Position numbers and translations under genes: made by a program
The notes under the pieces: model-generated
Seen by the model: the letters and a program-made list of their open reading frames with translations, nothing else
What the model was told of the DNA's origin: nothing
Database searches by the model: none
Origin: Paraferrimonas sp. SM1919
Lineage (GTDB): Bacteria > Pseudomonadota > Gammaproteobacteria > Enterobacterales > Shewanellaceae
Assembly (NCBI RefSeq): GCF_010993985.1
Contig: NZ_WINH01000026.1
Coordinates: forward strand, 1 to 56,594
Direction of reading: 5' to 3'
Length of the DNA: 56,594 bases
Part shown: positions 36,984 through 45,225 of the stretch, one piece after another
Layout of the letters: each line of letters begins with the position of its first letter
Position numbering within the stretch: the stretch's first letter is position 1

Positions 36984-39900
36984 ATGAAGCGTGTCTCAAC
37001 TTTATATAAATTTACTGCCCTGACATTGGCAGTATTTGGACTAACGGCTTGCGGTGGTTCAGATAACGAACAACAGGCTGTGGAACTTTTGACCTGTGAT
37101 GTTCCTATGGTTCCTAATAGTGCGGGAACTGAGTGCGTCGACCCGAAACCTATTGAATGTCCAGTACCAACGGTGCCTGATGAGAAGAATGAAGCTTGTA
37201 TTGTTGGCTTTGATGAGACGGCACCGGAGCCAGTATTTAAACCAGGGCCTAATCAAGCGGTGCTGTATTACAACAACGAACTTACAGCTAATGAAGCCGG
37301 CAATCCTGAATATACTCGCTTTGAGCTGCATACATGGAACAATGATGCTTGTGACGCTTATGCCGCGCCGTTCGATGCCACTGATTGGAATAACGGTCAT
37401 AAAATTGATGGCGTTGATGCGAATTATGGTGCTTACTGGATCCTAGAGCTAAAAGACGGTTACAGTGATTGTGCCAACTTCATTATTCACGATGGTGATG
37501 AAAAGGCGTTGGGGAATAACGACCTGAAAATGCCATTAATGCAAGACGATGAACGTGCTGTACGAATGAATTGGACCTTCCATGGTAATTCAAGTGTGTT
37601 TGAATACCCTGTGGTAAGCCTTGGTACGCCGCCACTGTCCATTTCTGGCCGTTCCGCCTATTGGCTGGATGCCGATACGATTTTGGTCAATCCAGAAAAT
37701 GGCTTCATTGCATCATTACAGCTAATACATGCTCAAAATGCTGATATTACTATAGATGTTGATCCAGACAATATCACTGGTGGTGAGCGCGTTGTGCTCG
37801 CTCAAACCTCTTTAACAGAGGAGCAGCAAGCGCGTGTACCTGGAATGCAAAGCTGGCCAGCATACTCAACGGGTTTAACTGCGGAACAAGCAAAAGCGGC
37901 GGCAAAAGGCCAGCTAATGGTTGCCGGCTTTGATGCTGATAATGCACCGATTTATGCTACCTATGTGCAGCAAGCTAAGCTACTGGATAGCTTATATACC
38001 ATGGGCGAAGATGACGCCGATGAAGCCCAGCTTGGGGTGATTTATGGCGATGCCGGAATCGAGCTGAAGTTGTGGGCTCCTACCGCACAATCGGTTGCGG
38101 TAAAACTGTTTGATGCCGCCAAAAACGAAACCGCCTCAGTTGCATTAACTGAAGATGCGGCTACAGGTATTTGGTCAACCACACTAGATGCGAGTAACGA
38201 TGGGCTGTATTACCAGTATGAAGTTGCCGTTTACCACCATGAGACTGAGCAGTTACAAACCCTGCTTACCTCAGATCCATATTCGGTGAACGTATCTACC
38301 AATGGCATGTACTCGCAGCTAGTGAATTTAAGCAGCGATGAAACCAAACCTGATGGTTGGGATGACCACATGGTACCTACCGTAAACGCACCAGAGGACA
38401 TGGTGATTTACGAAGGCCATGTGCGAGACTTCTCAGTACGTGATGAGTCTACTACTGAAGCCAATCGTGGTAAGTATTTAGCCTTTACCGAGCAAGATTC
38501 TGCCCCTATGCAGCATCTTAAAACCCTTGCGGATAATGGTTTAACTCACTTCCAAGTCTTACCAGTTAATGACATATCTTCCATTGAAGAAGATGAGTCT
38601 AAGCGCATTGAGCTAACCTCAACATTCGGTGAGCTATGTGCGCAAATTGATAATGAAGAGCTTTGTGCTAAGCATGATCAAGGCTCTCAAATTATCGATA
38701 TCTTAACTGGTTTACCTAGCTATGATATGCATGGCAGTGCCCAAGAGATTGTTGAAGCAATGCGTGGTTTAGATGGCTTTAACTGGGGTTACGATCCTAA
38801 GCACTTCTTTGCCCCAGAGGGCAGCTATGCTTCATCTTCTGAAGGTGTTGCTCGCGTAAAAGAATTGCGTTCAATGAACCAATCACTGCATGAAATTGGT
38901 CTACGAGTGGTGCTTGATGTGGTGTACAACCATACCAGCACTTCAGGTCTATGGGACAACTCAGTACTGGATAAAGTCGTACCGGGTTACTACCACAGAT
39001 ACAACCAAGCGGGGGGTCTTGAGCGTTCGACTTGTTGTGAAAATACTGCGCCTGAAAATAAGATGATGGCAAAACTAATGTCAGACTCTTTAGTGCACTT
39101 CGCTAAAGAATACGGCTATGACGGTTTCCGTTTTGACATCATGGGTCATATTCCTAAGGATGCCATATTGGCCGCGCGTGATGCTGTATGGGCAGTAGAT
39201 GCAGACAACTACTTCTATGGCGAGGGTTGGAACTTTGGCGAGGTAGCAAACAACTCACTATTTGTTCAAGCTAAACAGCAAGATATGGCTGGTACAGAAG
39301 TGGGTACCTTTAACGACCGTTTCCGTGAAACTATTCGTCGTGGCCATTTATTCCCTGTCGCAATCAACATGGAAAACCAAGATGGCGAAGTGAAAGAGGC
39401 AGCCCGTGACGTTGATGCTGATATTCGTGAGCAAGACAATCTACGTATTGCTATGGCAGGTAGCTTACAAGATTACATCTTAATGGATGCTAACGGTAAC
39501 CAAGCTAAAGCGACGGCATTCCGTTGGGATAGTCAGGAAACGGGTTACACCCTAGACCCTGCTGATACCATTAACTATGTATCTAAGCACGATAATGAAA
39601 CCCTGTGGGATAAACTGCAGTACATTATGCCTTTTGGCCTAGGCATGGATGAGCGTGTTCGCATGCAAAATATTGCGGCGACCTTACCACTGGTGAGTCA
39701 GGGAATTCCTTTCTTACAAATGGGGGGGGACTTGATTCGTTCTAAGTCGTTAGACCGTAACTCCTATGATGCTGGCGATTGGTTTAACTATGTGGATTTC
39801 ACTAAAGCAACCAATAACTGGGACATTGGCTTGCCATTAGCCCAAGATAACCAAGAAAAGTACGCTTACATGCATACAATGAACTCAAACCCATACGCTA

Positions 39901-41372
39901 AGGTGGGTTATGCTGAGATTGATTTTGCATCTAATGTATTTAATGAGTTACTGAGCATTCGTAGCCAAAGTCCACTGCTGCGTTTAACTACTGCCCAAGA
40001 CATTATTGACCGTGTAGGTTTCCATAATATTGGTAAAAACCAAACCCATGGTCTGATTGTGATGAGCATTGATGATGGCGCAGATTTAGCTGACTTAGAT
40101 GCTAACCTAGACGCTATGGTAGTAGTGGTGAACGCCACTGCAAATGAGCAAAGCCACACGGTTGCGACCGCTGCTGGCTTCGAGCTGCACGCGACTCAGC
40201 AAATGAGTTTTGATGCAACGGTACAATCATCAAGCTTCAGCCGTGATGAAGACAACGACAACGGTACCTTTAGCGTACCTGCCTACACCACTGCGGTATT
40301 TGTTAAACCCCAAGGTTTAGCGCAAGGCTATGGACTTGCTGCTGATGTTACCGCTGGTGCGCCAGATGTCGTGCCATATGGTTCGACAGGAGTCTACCTA
40401 AAAGGTAATTTGCCTGAAGGCGTTTGGAACGAAAATATTGAGTTCAGTTATATTGGTGGTGGTATTTATCAAGTGATCACCCAATTTAACGTGGGTGATA
40501 ATGAGTTTAAGTTCGCATCAGCTGATTGGTCTACCGTTGACTTCGGTGGTGGCAGTGTCAGTAACTTTGGTGAAGGCGATGTGGTGACCATGGCCCCAGG
40601 CGGTGCTAACTTGTTCTTTAATGCAGCCAAGGCCGGTCGCTATGTGGTGAATGTTAATGCCATTGATCCAGCGGCACCGACTATCTCAGTGTATTTTGAA
40701 GATCTCTACGCCGATACCACTGTCTACTTAAAAGGTGATATGAATGGTTGGAGTAATGATATTAATTATGCATTGGTGCATCATGTTAACGGGGTTTATT
40801 CCACAAAAGCTTCATTAACAGCTGGTCAAACTTATCAGTTTAAGTTTGCTGATGCCGATTGGGGGCCTGTCAATTGGGGCGCAGATAACGGTATGATCAC
40901 TCTAGCAGCTGAGACAGAGCTTGTCAGCGGAGCTGGAAACCTAAGCTTCACCCCAGATGTGGATGGTGATTATACCTTTGTTTTAGATTACTCTGATAGA
41001 GCAACACCAAAAGCGGCAGTTTATAATGCCGATCCTTTTGCGGGTACGCCAATCTATTTACGTGGTGAAATGACCAGCTGGGGTGATGTTACGGATCAGT
41101 TTAAATTAACTGAAAGCGGCTTTTATCGTTATTCGGTAACCACCACCTTGGCGGCACAATCATACCAATTTAAGTTTGCTTCAGCGGACTGGAGTACCAA
41201 TAATATTGGTGCTGCAGGAACCGTTGATGTTGAGTTGGGGCAAGCGATAGCCGTCGCGCATGGCGCCAATCCTGCTAACCTTAGCATTGATGTCGCTACC
41301 GCTGGCAGTTATACCTTTACTCTTAGCGGCTTTAATAAGGCTGATATGAAATTAACGGTGACTCAAAACTAG
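36984..41372 (+). CDS. pullulanase-type GH13 lipoprotein with three C-terminal starch-binding-like modules
   Basis: The 1462-residue lipoprotein (lipobox LTAC, Cys23) should sit on the outer membrane. An N-terminal pullulanase carbohydrate-binding (PUD/CBM41-like) domain lies at about 85-215, an N2 region at about 215-330, and a CBM48 (IYGDAGIELKLWAPTAQSVAV) near 350. The GH13 catalytic domain has region I VVLDVVYNHTS (about 643), nucleophile Asp718 in FRFDIMGH, acid Glu747 in YGEGWNF and Asp870 in SKHDNETLWD. The FYGEGW form is that of alpha-1,6-debranching pullulanases. The last 330 residues hold three tandem modules near 1135, 1245 and 1354. It splits alpha-1,6 bonds of pullulan or branched dextrins. 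An AAGGAG site precedes the ATG. Confidence 0.95.
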   Translation: MKRVSTLYKFTALTLAVFGLTACGGSDNEQQAVELLTCDVPMVPNSAGTECVDPKPIECPVPTVPDEKNEACIVGFDETAPEPVFKPGPNQAVLYYNNELTANEAGNPEYTRFELHTWNNDACDAYAAPFDATDWNNGHKIDGVDANYGAYWILELKDGYSDCANFIIHDGDEKALGNNDLKMPLMQDDERAVRMNWTFHGNSSVFEYPVVSLGTPPLSISGRSAYWLDADTILVNPENGFIASLQLIHAQNADITIDVDPDNITGGERVVLAQTSLTEEQQARVPGMQSWPAYSTGLTAEQAKAAAKGQLMVAGFDADNAPIYATYVQQAKLLDSLYTMGEDDADEAQLGVIYGDAGIELKLWAPTAQSVAVKLFDAAKNETASVALTEDAATGIWSTTLDASNDGLYYQYEVAVYHHETEQLQTLLTSDPYSVNVSTNGMYSQLVNLSSDETKPDGWDDHMVPTVNAPEDMVIYEGHVRDFSVRDESTTEANRGKYLAFTEQDSAPMQHLKTLADNGLTHFQVLPVNDISSIEEDESKRIELTSTFGELCAQIDNEELCAKHDQGSQIIDILTGLPSYDMHGSAQEIVEAMRGLDGFNWGYDPKHFFAPEGSYASSSEGVARVKELRSMNQSLHEIGLRVVLDVVYNHTSTSGLWDNSVLDKVVPGYYHRYNQAGGLERSTCCENTAPENKMMAKLMSDSLVHFAKEYGYDGFRFDIMGHIPKDAILAARDAVWAVDADNYFYGEGWNFGEVANNSLFVQAKQQDMAGTEVGTFNDRFRETIRRGHLFPVAINMENQDGEVKEAARDVDADIREQDNLRIAMAGSLQDYILMDANGNQAKATAFRWDSQETGYTLDPADTINYVSKHDNETLWDKLQYIMPFGLGMDERVRMQNIAATLPLVSQGIPFLQMGGDLIRSKSLDRNSYDAGDWFNYVDFTKATNNWDIGLPLAQDNQEKYAYMHTMNSNPYAKVGYAEIDFASNVFNELLSIRSQSPLLRLTTAQDIIDRVGFHNIGKNQTHGLIVMSIDDGADLADLDANLDAMVVVVNATANEQSHTVATAAGFELHATQQMSFDATVQSSSFSRDEDNDNGTFSVPAYTTAVFVKPQGLAQGYGLAADVTAGAPDVVPYGSTGVYLKGNLPEGVWNENIEFSYIGGGIYQVITQFNVGDNEFKFASADWSTVDFGGGSVSNFGEGDVVTMAPGGANLFFNAAKAGRYVVNVNAIDPAAPTISVYFEDLYADTTVYLKGDMNGWSNDINYALVHHVNGVYSTKASLTAGQTYQFKFADADWGPVNWGADNGMITLAAETELVSGAGNLSFTPDVDGDYTFVLDYSDRATPKAAVYNADPFAGTPIYLRGEMTSWGDVTDQFKLTESGFYRYSVTTTLAAQSYQFKFASADWSTNNIGAAGTVDVELGQAIAVAHGANPANLSIDVATAGSYTFTLSGFNKADMKLTVTQN
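40380..41369 (+). repeat. three tandem starch-binding-like modules in the pullulanase
   Basis: The pullulanase C-terminus repeats the pattern x-VYLKG-(D/N/E)M-x-W ... YQFKFA-x-ADW three times, with a period of about 110 codons. Starts are GVYLKGNLPEG near 40389, TTVYLKGDMNGW near 40719 and TPIYLRGEMTSW near 41046. The modules are diverged, so the duplication is old. They resemble the SusE/SusF-type starch-binding or X25-like folds. Confidence 0.8.
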
Positions 41373-41402
41373 CAAGTGTTAGCCACACTGTCGACAAACT
41401 GC

Positions 41403-41431
41403 AACCGCCAAAGCAATTTGGCGGTTTTTTT
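41403..41431 (+). terminator. pullulanase terminator
   Basis: A 10-bp perfect stem (AACCGCCAAA / TTTGGCGGTT) with a GCAA loop and seven T residues, 31 bp after the stop. Confidence 0.92.
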
Positions 41432-41496
41432 GTACTGGCTTGATCAAAAACTATGCGGCCGGTGATCCTTTTACCGTGGAGAGCGTTATAAATGTT

Positions 41497-41572
41497 GCTA
41501 ACATTCCCCTTTATGTTAGCACCTTTGTGTGTTTTGTACCGCCGCTATGCCAAGTGCCTAGCGGTTTTTTTT
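41497..41572 (+). other. two further stem-loops, the second terminator-like
   Basis: GCTAACAT-N8-ATGTTAGC (41497-41520) is followed by CCGCTA-N11-TAGCGG and eight T residues (41542-41572). They lie beyond the pullulanase terminator, so they are either a back-up stop or the 3' part of a small transcript. A TATAAA lies at 41487-41492. Confidence 0.4.
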
Positions 41573-41616
41573 GAGGGCTTACTGGCAATGGGTTGATGAT
41601 TGATTCATTCTTTTTT

Positions 41617-41631
41617 GAACAAAGTTTGTTC
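41617..41631. promoter_or_regulatory. palindrome GAACAAAGTTTGTTC before a TATAAT box
   Basis: A perfect 7-bp inverted repeat with a one-base centre lies 13 bp upstream of an exact TATAAT (41645-41650). This looks like an operator over the -35 region of a rightward promoter. There is no good -35 hexamer. Confidence 0.4.
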
Positions 41632-41656
41632 TATTAGGAACTTTTATAATCAAAGC

Positions 41657-41742
41657 TGTCTATACTAATTGTAAGTGAATTATTTTTTGCCAATGGCATC
41701 TAACCTGTTAGCAGCCCACCATTAAGGTGAGGCTGTTTTTTT
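41657..41742 (+). ncRNA. candidate small RNA
   Basis: A promoter-like TATAAT at 41645-41650 is followed about 65 bp later by a stem-loop (CAGCC.ACC-ATTAA-GGT..GGCTG, 41712-41735) and seven T residues. The roughly 86-nt span has no reading frame of note and points away from any + strand gene, as the next gene is on the minus strand. No known sRNA family is recognised. Confidence 0.35.
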
Positions 41743-41754
41743 AGGTCTGTAAGA

Positions 41755-42399
41755 TCATTGAATATGTTTTGATTCTATGATCTCAAGGGGGAGGGATTGC
41801 TCTACCGCTTGTTTTATTAGTGTTGCTGCCACAGCGGAAACAGCAACGGGGGCGTATTTTCTTAGTCCTGGCAATTTACAAATTAGTGGCATAAAAATAG
41901 TCCCTAAAGTTTCCCCTATTCTGTTATCGGCTCGATTGCGTGCGAGTAGTAATGAAGGTCGAACAATCGTGGTTTTATTGAAATTAAGCTGCTTGATATT
42001 ATTTTCTAATTCACCTTTCATTTTTAAATAAGCGTTATTGCTGTTGTGGTCTGCTCCTAGTGAAGAGACTAATAAAAAGTGATTTATGCCAATATCTTTA
42101 GCGATAGTGGCGCTTAAGGTTGCTAAGTCCACATCCACTTTTCTTTGTGCTGCAATAGAGCCAGCGATTTTTTTAGTGGTGCCTAAAGCGCAAAATAGAC
42201 AATCCGCGTTGGTTGCTGCTAACGCTTTATCTAGCTGCTTGAAATCATCAATGACCATATTAATGATTTTGGGGCTAGCATAATCAATTGGTCTACGAGT
42301 CACCGCAATGACTTTATTAAACTGAGGGTGTGTAGAGAGTTGTTTGGTAAGACTTTTACCTACAGCACCGCTTGCGCCGATAACAATTGCAATGGTCAT
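41755..42399 (-). CDS. NAD(P)-binding Rossmann-fold oxidoreductase (NmrA/TIP30-like)
   Basis: The 214-residue cytosolic protein begins MTIAIVIGASGAVGKSLTKQL, the NADP-binding GxSGxxG motif of atypical short-chain dehydrogenases. It continues with the LFCALGTTKKIAGS, HFLLVSSLGADHNS and TTIVRPSLLLARNR motifs of the HTATIP2/YwnB-like group. The substrate is unknown. It is a single gene between the pullulanase and the sugar-hydrolase block and shows no link to them. Confidence 0.8.
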   Translation of the reverse strand: MTIAIVIGASGAVGKSLTKQLSTHPQFNKVIAVTRRPIDYASPKIINMVIDDFKQLDKALAATNADCLFCALGTTKKIAGSIAAQRKVDVDLATLSATIAKDIGINHFLLVSSLGADHNSNNAYLKMKGELENNIKQLNFNKTTIVRPSLLLARNRADNRIGETLGTIFMPLICKLPGLRKYAPVAVSAVAATLIKQAVEQSLPLEIIESKHIQ

Positions 42400-42547
42400 G
42401 TTTTTTCCAATTTACCAGTGGGTGCAGATATTGTGCCTGCGCTATGACAGGGGTGCAATACTGTACAAGCGACAGGCGAGGATGATATGTGAAAGGGAAG
42501 GGCGCGGTTTTGTGAGTTCGATGGCTCAAGCCAAGCCCTATATTTTA

Positions 42548-43126
42548 TTAATGGCCCCAAGACGCCGCGGGGGTAGCCACAGGTTGGCTTAAGTCAAAGT
42601 CGACCTTAAAGTTACGGTTCTCACGGGTAAGCTGATAGCTAAAGGTGTTGTCATCAATATGGACATGCCAAACGTTGGTCACCGAGGCCGTTAAGCCCGT
42701 TTTATTAAACATATCAATAGAGAACTGATCCACAGGGAAAGATTGCTTGTTGGCACTACCCAGGGTTTCAGTATCGCCGCCGTACATGGTAACTTCGTCA
42801 TGACTGCCATCTTCATGGCGGTGATCATGCTTTAAACGTAAACCATTGTCAGTTTTGGTGATTAACCAAGTGCGAGAACGGTTTTCACCCACATTAAATG
42901 GGATCGCCATACGTTCAGTTGAACATTCTTTTACATGCATGACTAGGCGTTCACTGGCAAAACCAGAGTCGGCCTTATCAGTCGTCACGACTTTACCTTC
43001 AAAGCTTTGACCACAAAGGGCATTTAGCTTAGCCATAAAGTCGGTTTGTGGGTTGGTGTGGGTGTGACAAGCACTTAAGCTGGCAACGGCTGCCGTTAAT
43101 GCGGCAATCTTCATTATTGTTTTCAT
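42548..43126 (-). CDS. secreted lipoprotein of unknown function
   Basis: The 192-residue protein has a lipobox (SLSAC, Cys20) followed by HTHTN. The mature part (about 30-192) is rich in short beta-like segments and His residues (KHDHRHEDGSHDEV, WHVHIDDN). It contains two further cysteines, in ALCGQ and KECST, that could form a disulfide. No family is recognised. It lies 71 bp downstream of the GH13 alpha-glucosidase on the same strand, separated by a terminator. An AAGTCG site precedes the start. Confidence 0.75.
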   Translation of the reverse strand: MKTIMKIAALTAAVASLSACHTHTNPQTDFMAKLNALCGQSFEGKVVTTDKADSGFASERLVMHVKECSTERMAIPFNVGENRSRTWLITKTDNGLRLKHDHRHEDGSHDEVTMYGGDTETLGSANKQSFPVDQFSIDMFNKTGLTASVTNVWHVHIDDNTFSYQLTRENRNFKVDFDLSQPVATPAASWGH

Positions 43127-43136
43127 ACGACTTCCT

Positions 43137-43172
43137 ATAAAAAAGGCTGTTACTCTAACGAGTAACAGCCTT
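43137..43172 (-). terminator. terminator after the GH13 alpha-glucosidase
   Basis: On the minus strand a perfect 13-bp stem (AAGGCTGTTACTC / GAGTAACAGCCTT, 4-nt loop) runs into a T tract. Confidence 0.9.
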
Positions 43173-43197
43173 GAGTTAAAGCGTTAATTTATCAGCT

Positions 43198-44805
43198 TTA
43201 TTGTTCGATGAACGCGCTGCCCCAAGCTTGTAGGGTTAGGCTGCTACCTGCTAGGCTCGCTGTGGCAGCATCGCTGTCTGCTAGCAGCTTACCACTGGCT
43301 TCAATGCTTACTGGTTTATCTGATAGGTTAAAGGCAACCAGAACCTGTTGCTCATCAGATTTACGGGTAAAGCACAGCACGTCTTTATTGATGTCATGGA
43401 AGTTAATATCGCCCACAACTAAGGCGTTGTGCTGCTTACGCCATGCCATAAAGCGACGGTAGTGGTTTAAGATAGAGGCATCGTCTTGCTCTTGCTCAGA
43501 CACACTCATTGGTACGTGCTGTTTGCTCACTGGCAGCCAAGGCGTGCCGGTTGAGAAGCCGGCGTTATCTTGGCTTGCTTCCCAAGGCATGGGCGTACGA
43601 CAACCGTCACGGCCTTTAAAGGTTGGCCAGAAGGTCATGCCGTATGGGTCTTGTAAGTCTTCAAAGGCAACATCGGCTTCTTGCAGGCCAAGCTCTTCAC
43701 CCTGGTACATACAAACACTGCCACGTAATGAACTGACCAGACGGGCTAACATTTTAATTAATGCCGGGCTTGGATTTTCACCGCCCCAACGGGTAGCCAC
43801 ACGCTTAACATCATGGTTTGAAACTGACCAACAAGGCCAACCTTCAGTCATGTTTTCTTCAAGAGTCGCAACCGTATTGGCAATGTACTGCGGGCTGAAA
43901 TCTTCCGTTAACAGCTCGAAGCTGTAACCCATGTGCAGGCCGGTGTCTTTTTCAGTGTACTCGGCCATGGTTTTTAGTGAATCTTCTGATGAAATTTCAC
44001 CTAAAGCCGCAGTACCTGGGTACTTATCAAGTAGGGCTCGAATTTTCTCAATAAACGGAATCATTTCCGGTTGAGTGTTGTTGTAGTAGTGGTATTGGAA
44101 TGCGTACGGGTTGTCAGCAGCAAAACCACGACCAGTGCGAAGCTCTAATGGCTTAGCAGGGTTGTCTTTTAACTCAGCATCATGGAAACAGAAGTTAATG
44201 GCATCTAAACGGAAACCATCCACACCACGCTTTAACCAAAACTCAATGTTATCAAGGGCGGCTTGTTGTACATCTGGGTTATGGAAGTTCAGATCTGGCT
44301 GCTCAGTTAGGAAGTTGTGCAGGTAGTACTGACAACGACGCGGTTCCCACTGCCAAGCACAACCACCAAAGATAGATTGCCAGTTGTTTGGTGGGGTGCC
44401 ATCTTCGTTGGAATCGGCCCATACGTACCAGTCGGCTTTCGGGTTAGTTTTGTCTTCGCGGGACTCTTTAAACCAAGCATGCTCGTTAGAGGTGTGGCTT
44501 AGAACCTGATCAATCATCACCTTAACGTTTAAGCTGTGGGCTTTAGCAATTAGCTCGTCAAAGTCCGCTAAGGTACCAAACATAGGATCAACATTTCGAT
44601 AATCAGCAATGTCGTAACCAAAATCTTTTTGCGGAGAAGTAAAGAAAGGTGAAATCCAAATCGCATCTACATTCAGGCTAGCAATGTAATCTAAACGATT
44701 GATGATGCCTCGAAGATCACCAATGCCGTCACCGTTGCTGTCTTGTAGCGAGCGTGGGTAAATTTGATAAATAACGGCGCCTCGCCACCAAGTTAAATCT
44801 TTCAT
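43198..44805 (-). CDS. cytoplasmic GH13 alpha-glucosidase (GH13_23-like)
   Basis: The 535-residue protein has no signal peptide, so it works in the cytoplasm on imported maltose or isomaltose-type sugars, releasing glucose. The start WWRGAVIYQIYPRSLQDSNGDGIGDLRGI (split) is that of oligo-1,6-glucosidase/alpha-glucosidase enzymes. The GH13 catalytic residues are Asp201 (GFRLDAINF), Glu270 (GEIS) and Asp332 (SNHDVKR). DQVLSHTSNEH in region I is the form of subfamily 23 of marine bacteria. It is divergent from the amylase gene at 45226, with two operators between them. Confidence 0.93.
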   Translation of the reverse strand: MKDLTWWRGAVIYQIYPRSLQDSNGDGIGDLRGIINRLDYIASLNVDAIWISPFFTSPQKDFGYDIADYRNVDPMFGTLADFDELIAKAHSLNVKVMIDQVLSHTSNEHAWFKESREDKTNPKADWYVWADSNEDGTPPNNWQSIFGGCAWQWEPRRCQYYLHNFLTEQPDLNFHNPDVQQAALDNIEFWLKRGVDGFRLDAINFCFHDAELKDNPAKPLELRTGRGFAADNPYAFQYHYYNNTQPEMIPFIEKIRALLDKYPGTAALGEISSEDSLKTMAEYTEKDTGLHMGYSFELLTEDFSPQYIANTVATLEENMTEGWPCWSVSNHDVKRVATRWGGENPSPALIKMLARLVSSLRGSVCMYQGEELGLQEADVAFEDLQDPYGMTFWPTFKGRDGCRTPMPWEASQDNAGFSTGTPWLPVSKQHVPMSVSEQEQDDASILNHYRRFMAWRKQHNALVVGDINFHDINKDVLCFTRKSDEQQVLVAFNLSDKPVSIEASGKLLADSDAATASLAGSSLTLQAWGSAFIEQ

Positions 44806-44885
44806 GTCAGGCCTTTTTGTGAATAAGGGTTTCTTTTATATAGACCATTAAAGAATACTTTACCGAGGTATTAAAACCAATCATG

Positions 44886-44899
44886 TGCATACGTATGCA
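44886..44899. promoter_or_regulatory. LacI-family operator 3
   Basis: TGCATACGTATGCA, a perfect 14-bp palindrome and the best copy of the locus motif, lies 80 bp upstream of the leftward alpha-glucosidase start. A leftward TTGCAT -35-like element overlaps it. Confidence 0.8.
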
Positions 44900-45099
44900 A
44901 GTAAAATATCTCTATGACAACATGAATCGTGTTCATGAGTCTTTGATTAAGTGGCTGAGTTGAAGCGGATTTTTAGCTAAAGTTTTTTTTGATGCAATCA
45001 ATTAGAGTTAATTTATGCTGTTTTTATGATAAAAGTGAGAGGTCATTTTTTTTGGATTTGCTTTATTTACATGGAATTATTTGCTTGAAGCATGATTCT

Positions 45100-45113
45100 T
45101 GAATACGTATGCA
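45100..45113. promoter_or_regulatory. LacI-family operator 4
   Basis: TGAATACGTATGCA, identical to operator 2, lies about 115 bp before the rightward amylase gene and overlaps its probable -35 element, as expected for a repressor. Confidence 0.8.
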
Positions 45114-45225
45114 TGACATATACCTTAAGCGAGCAAACAAGTAATATTTTTAGCATTATAATTACAAGCTGAGCATTGCTGTTGCCACTAATAAGGAACC
45201 GCTCAGTAACAATTTTAGGTGCACT

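Larger units (their letters stand above)
44806..45225. other. divergent control region of the hydrolase genes
   Basis: It has no coding frame. Besides two LacI-type operators there is an inverted repeat CATGAA-TCGTG-TTCATG at 44921-44937. A rightward TTGAAT/TATACC pair (45099-45126, 16-bp spacer) has its -35 and spacer inside the second operator. Confidence 0.55.
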
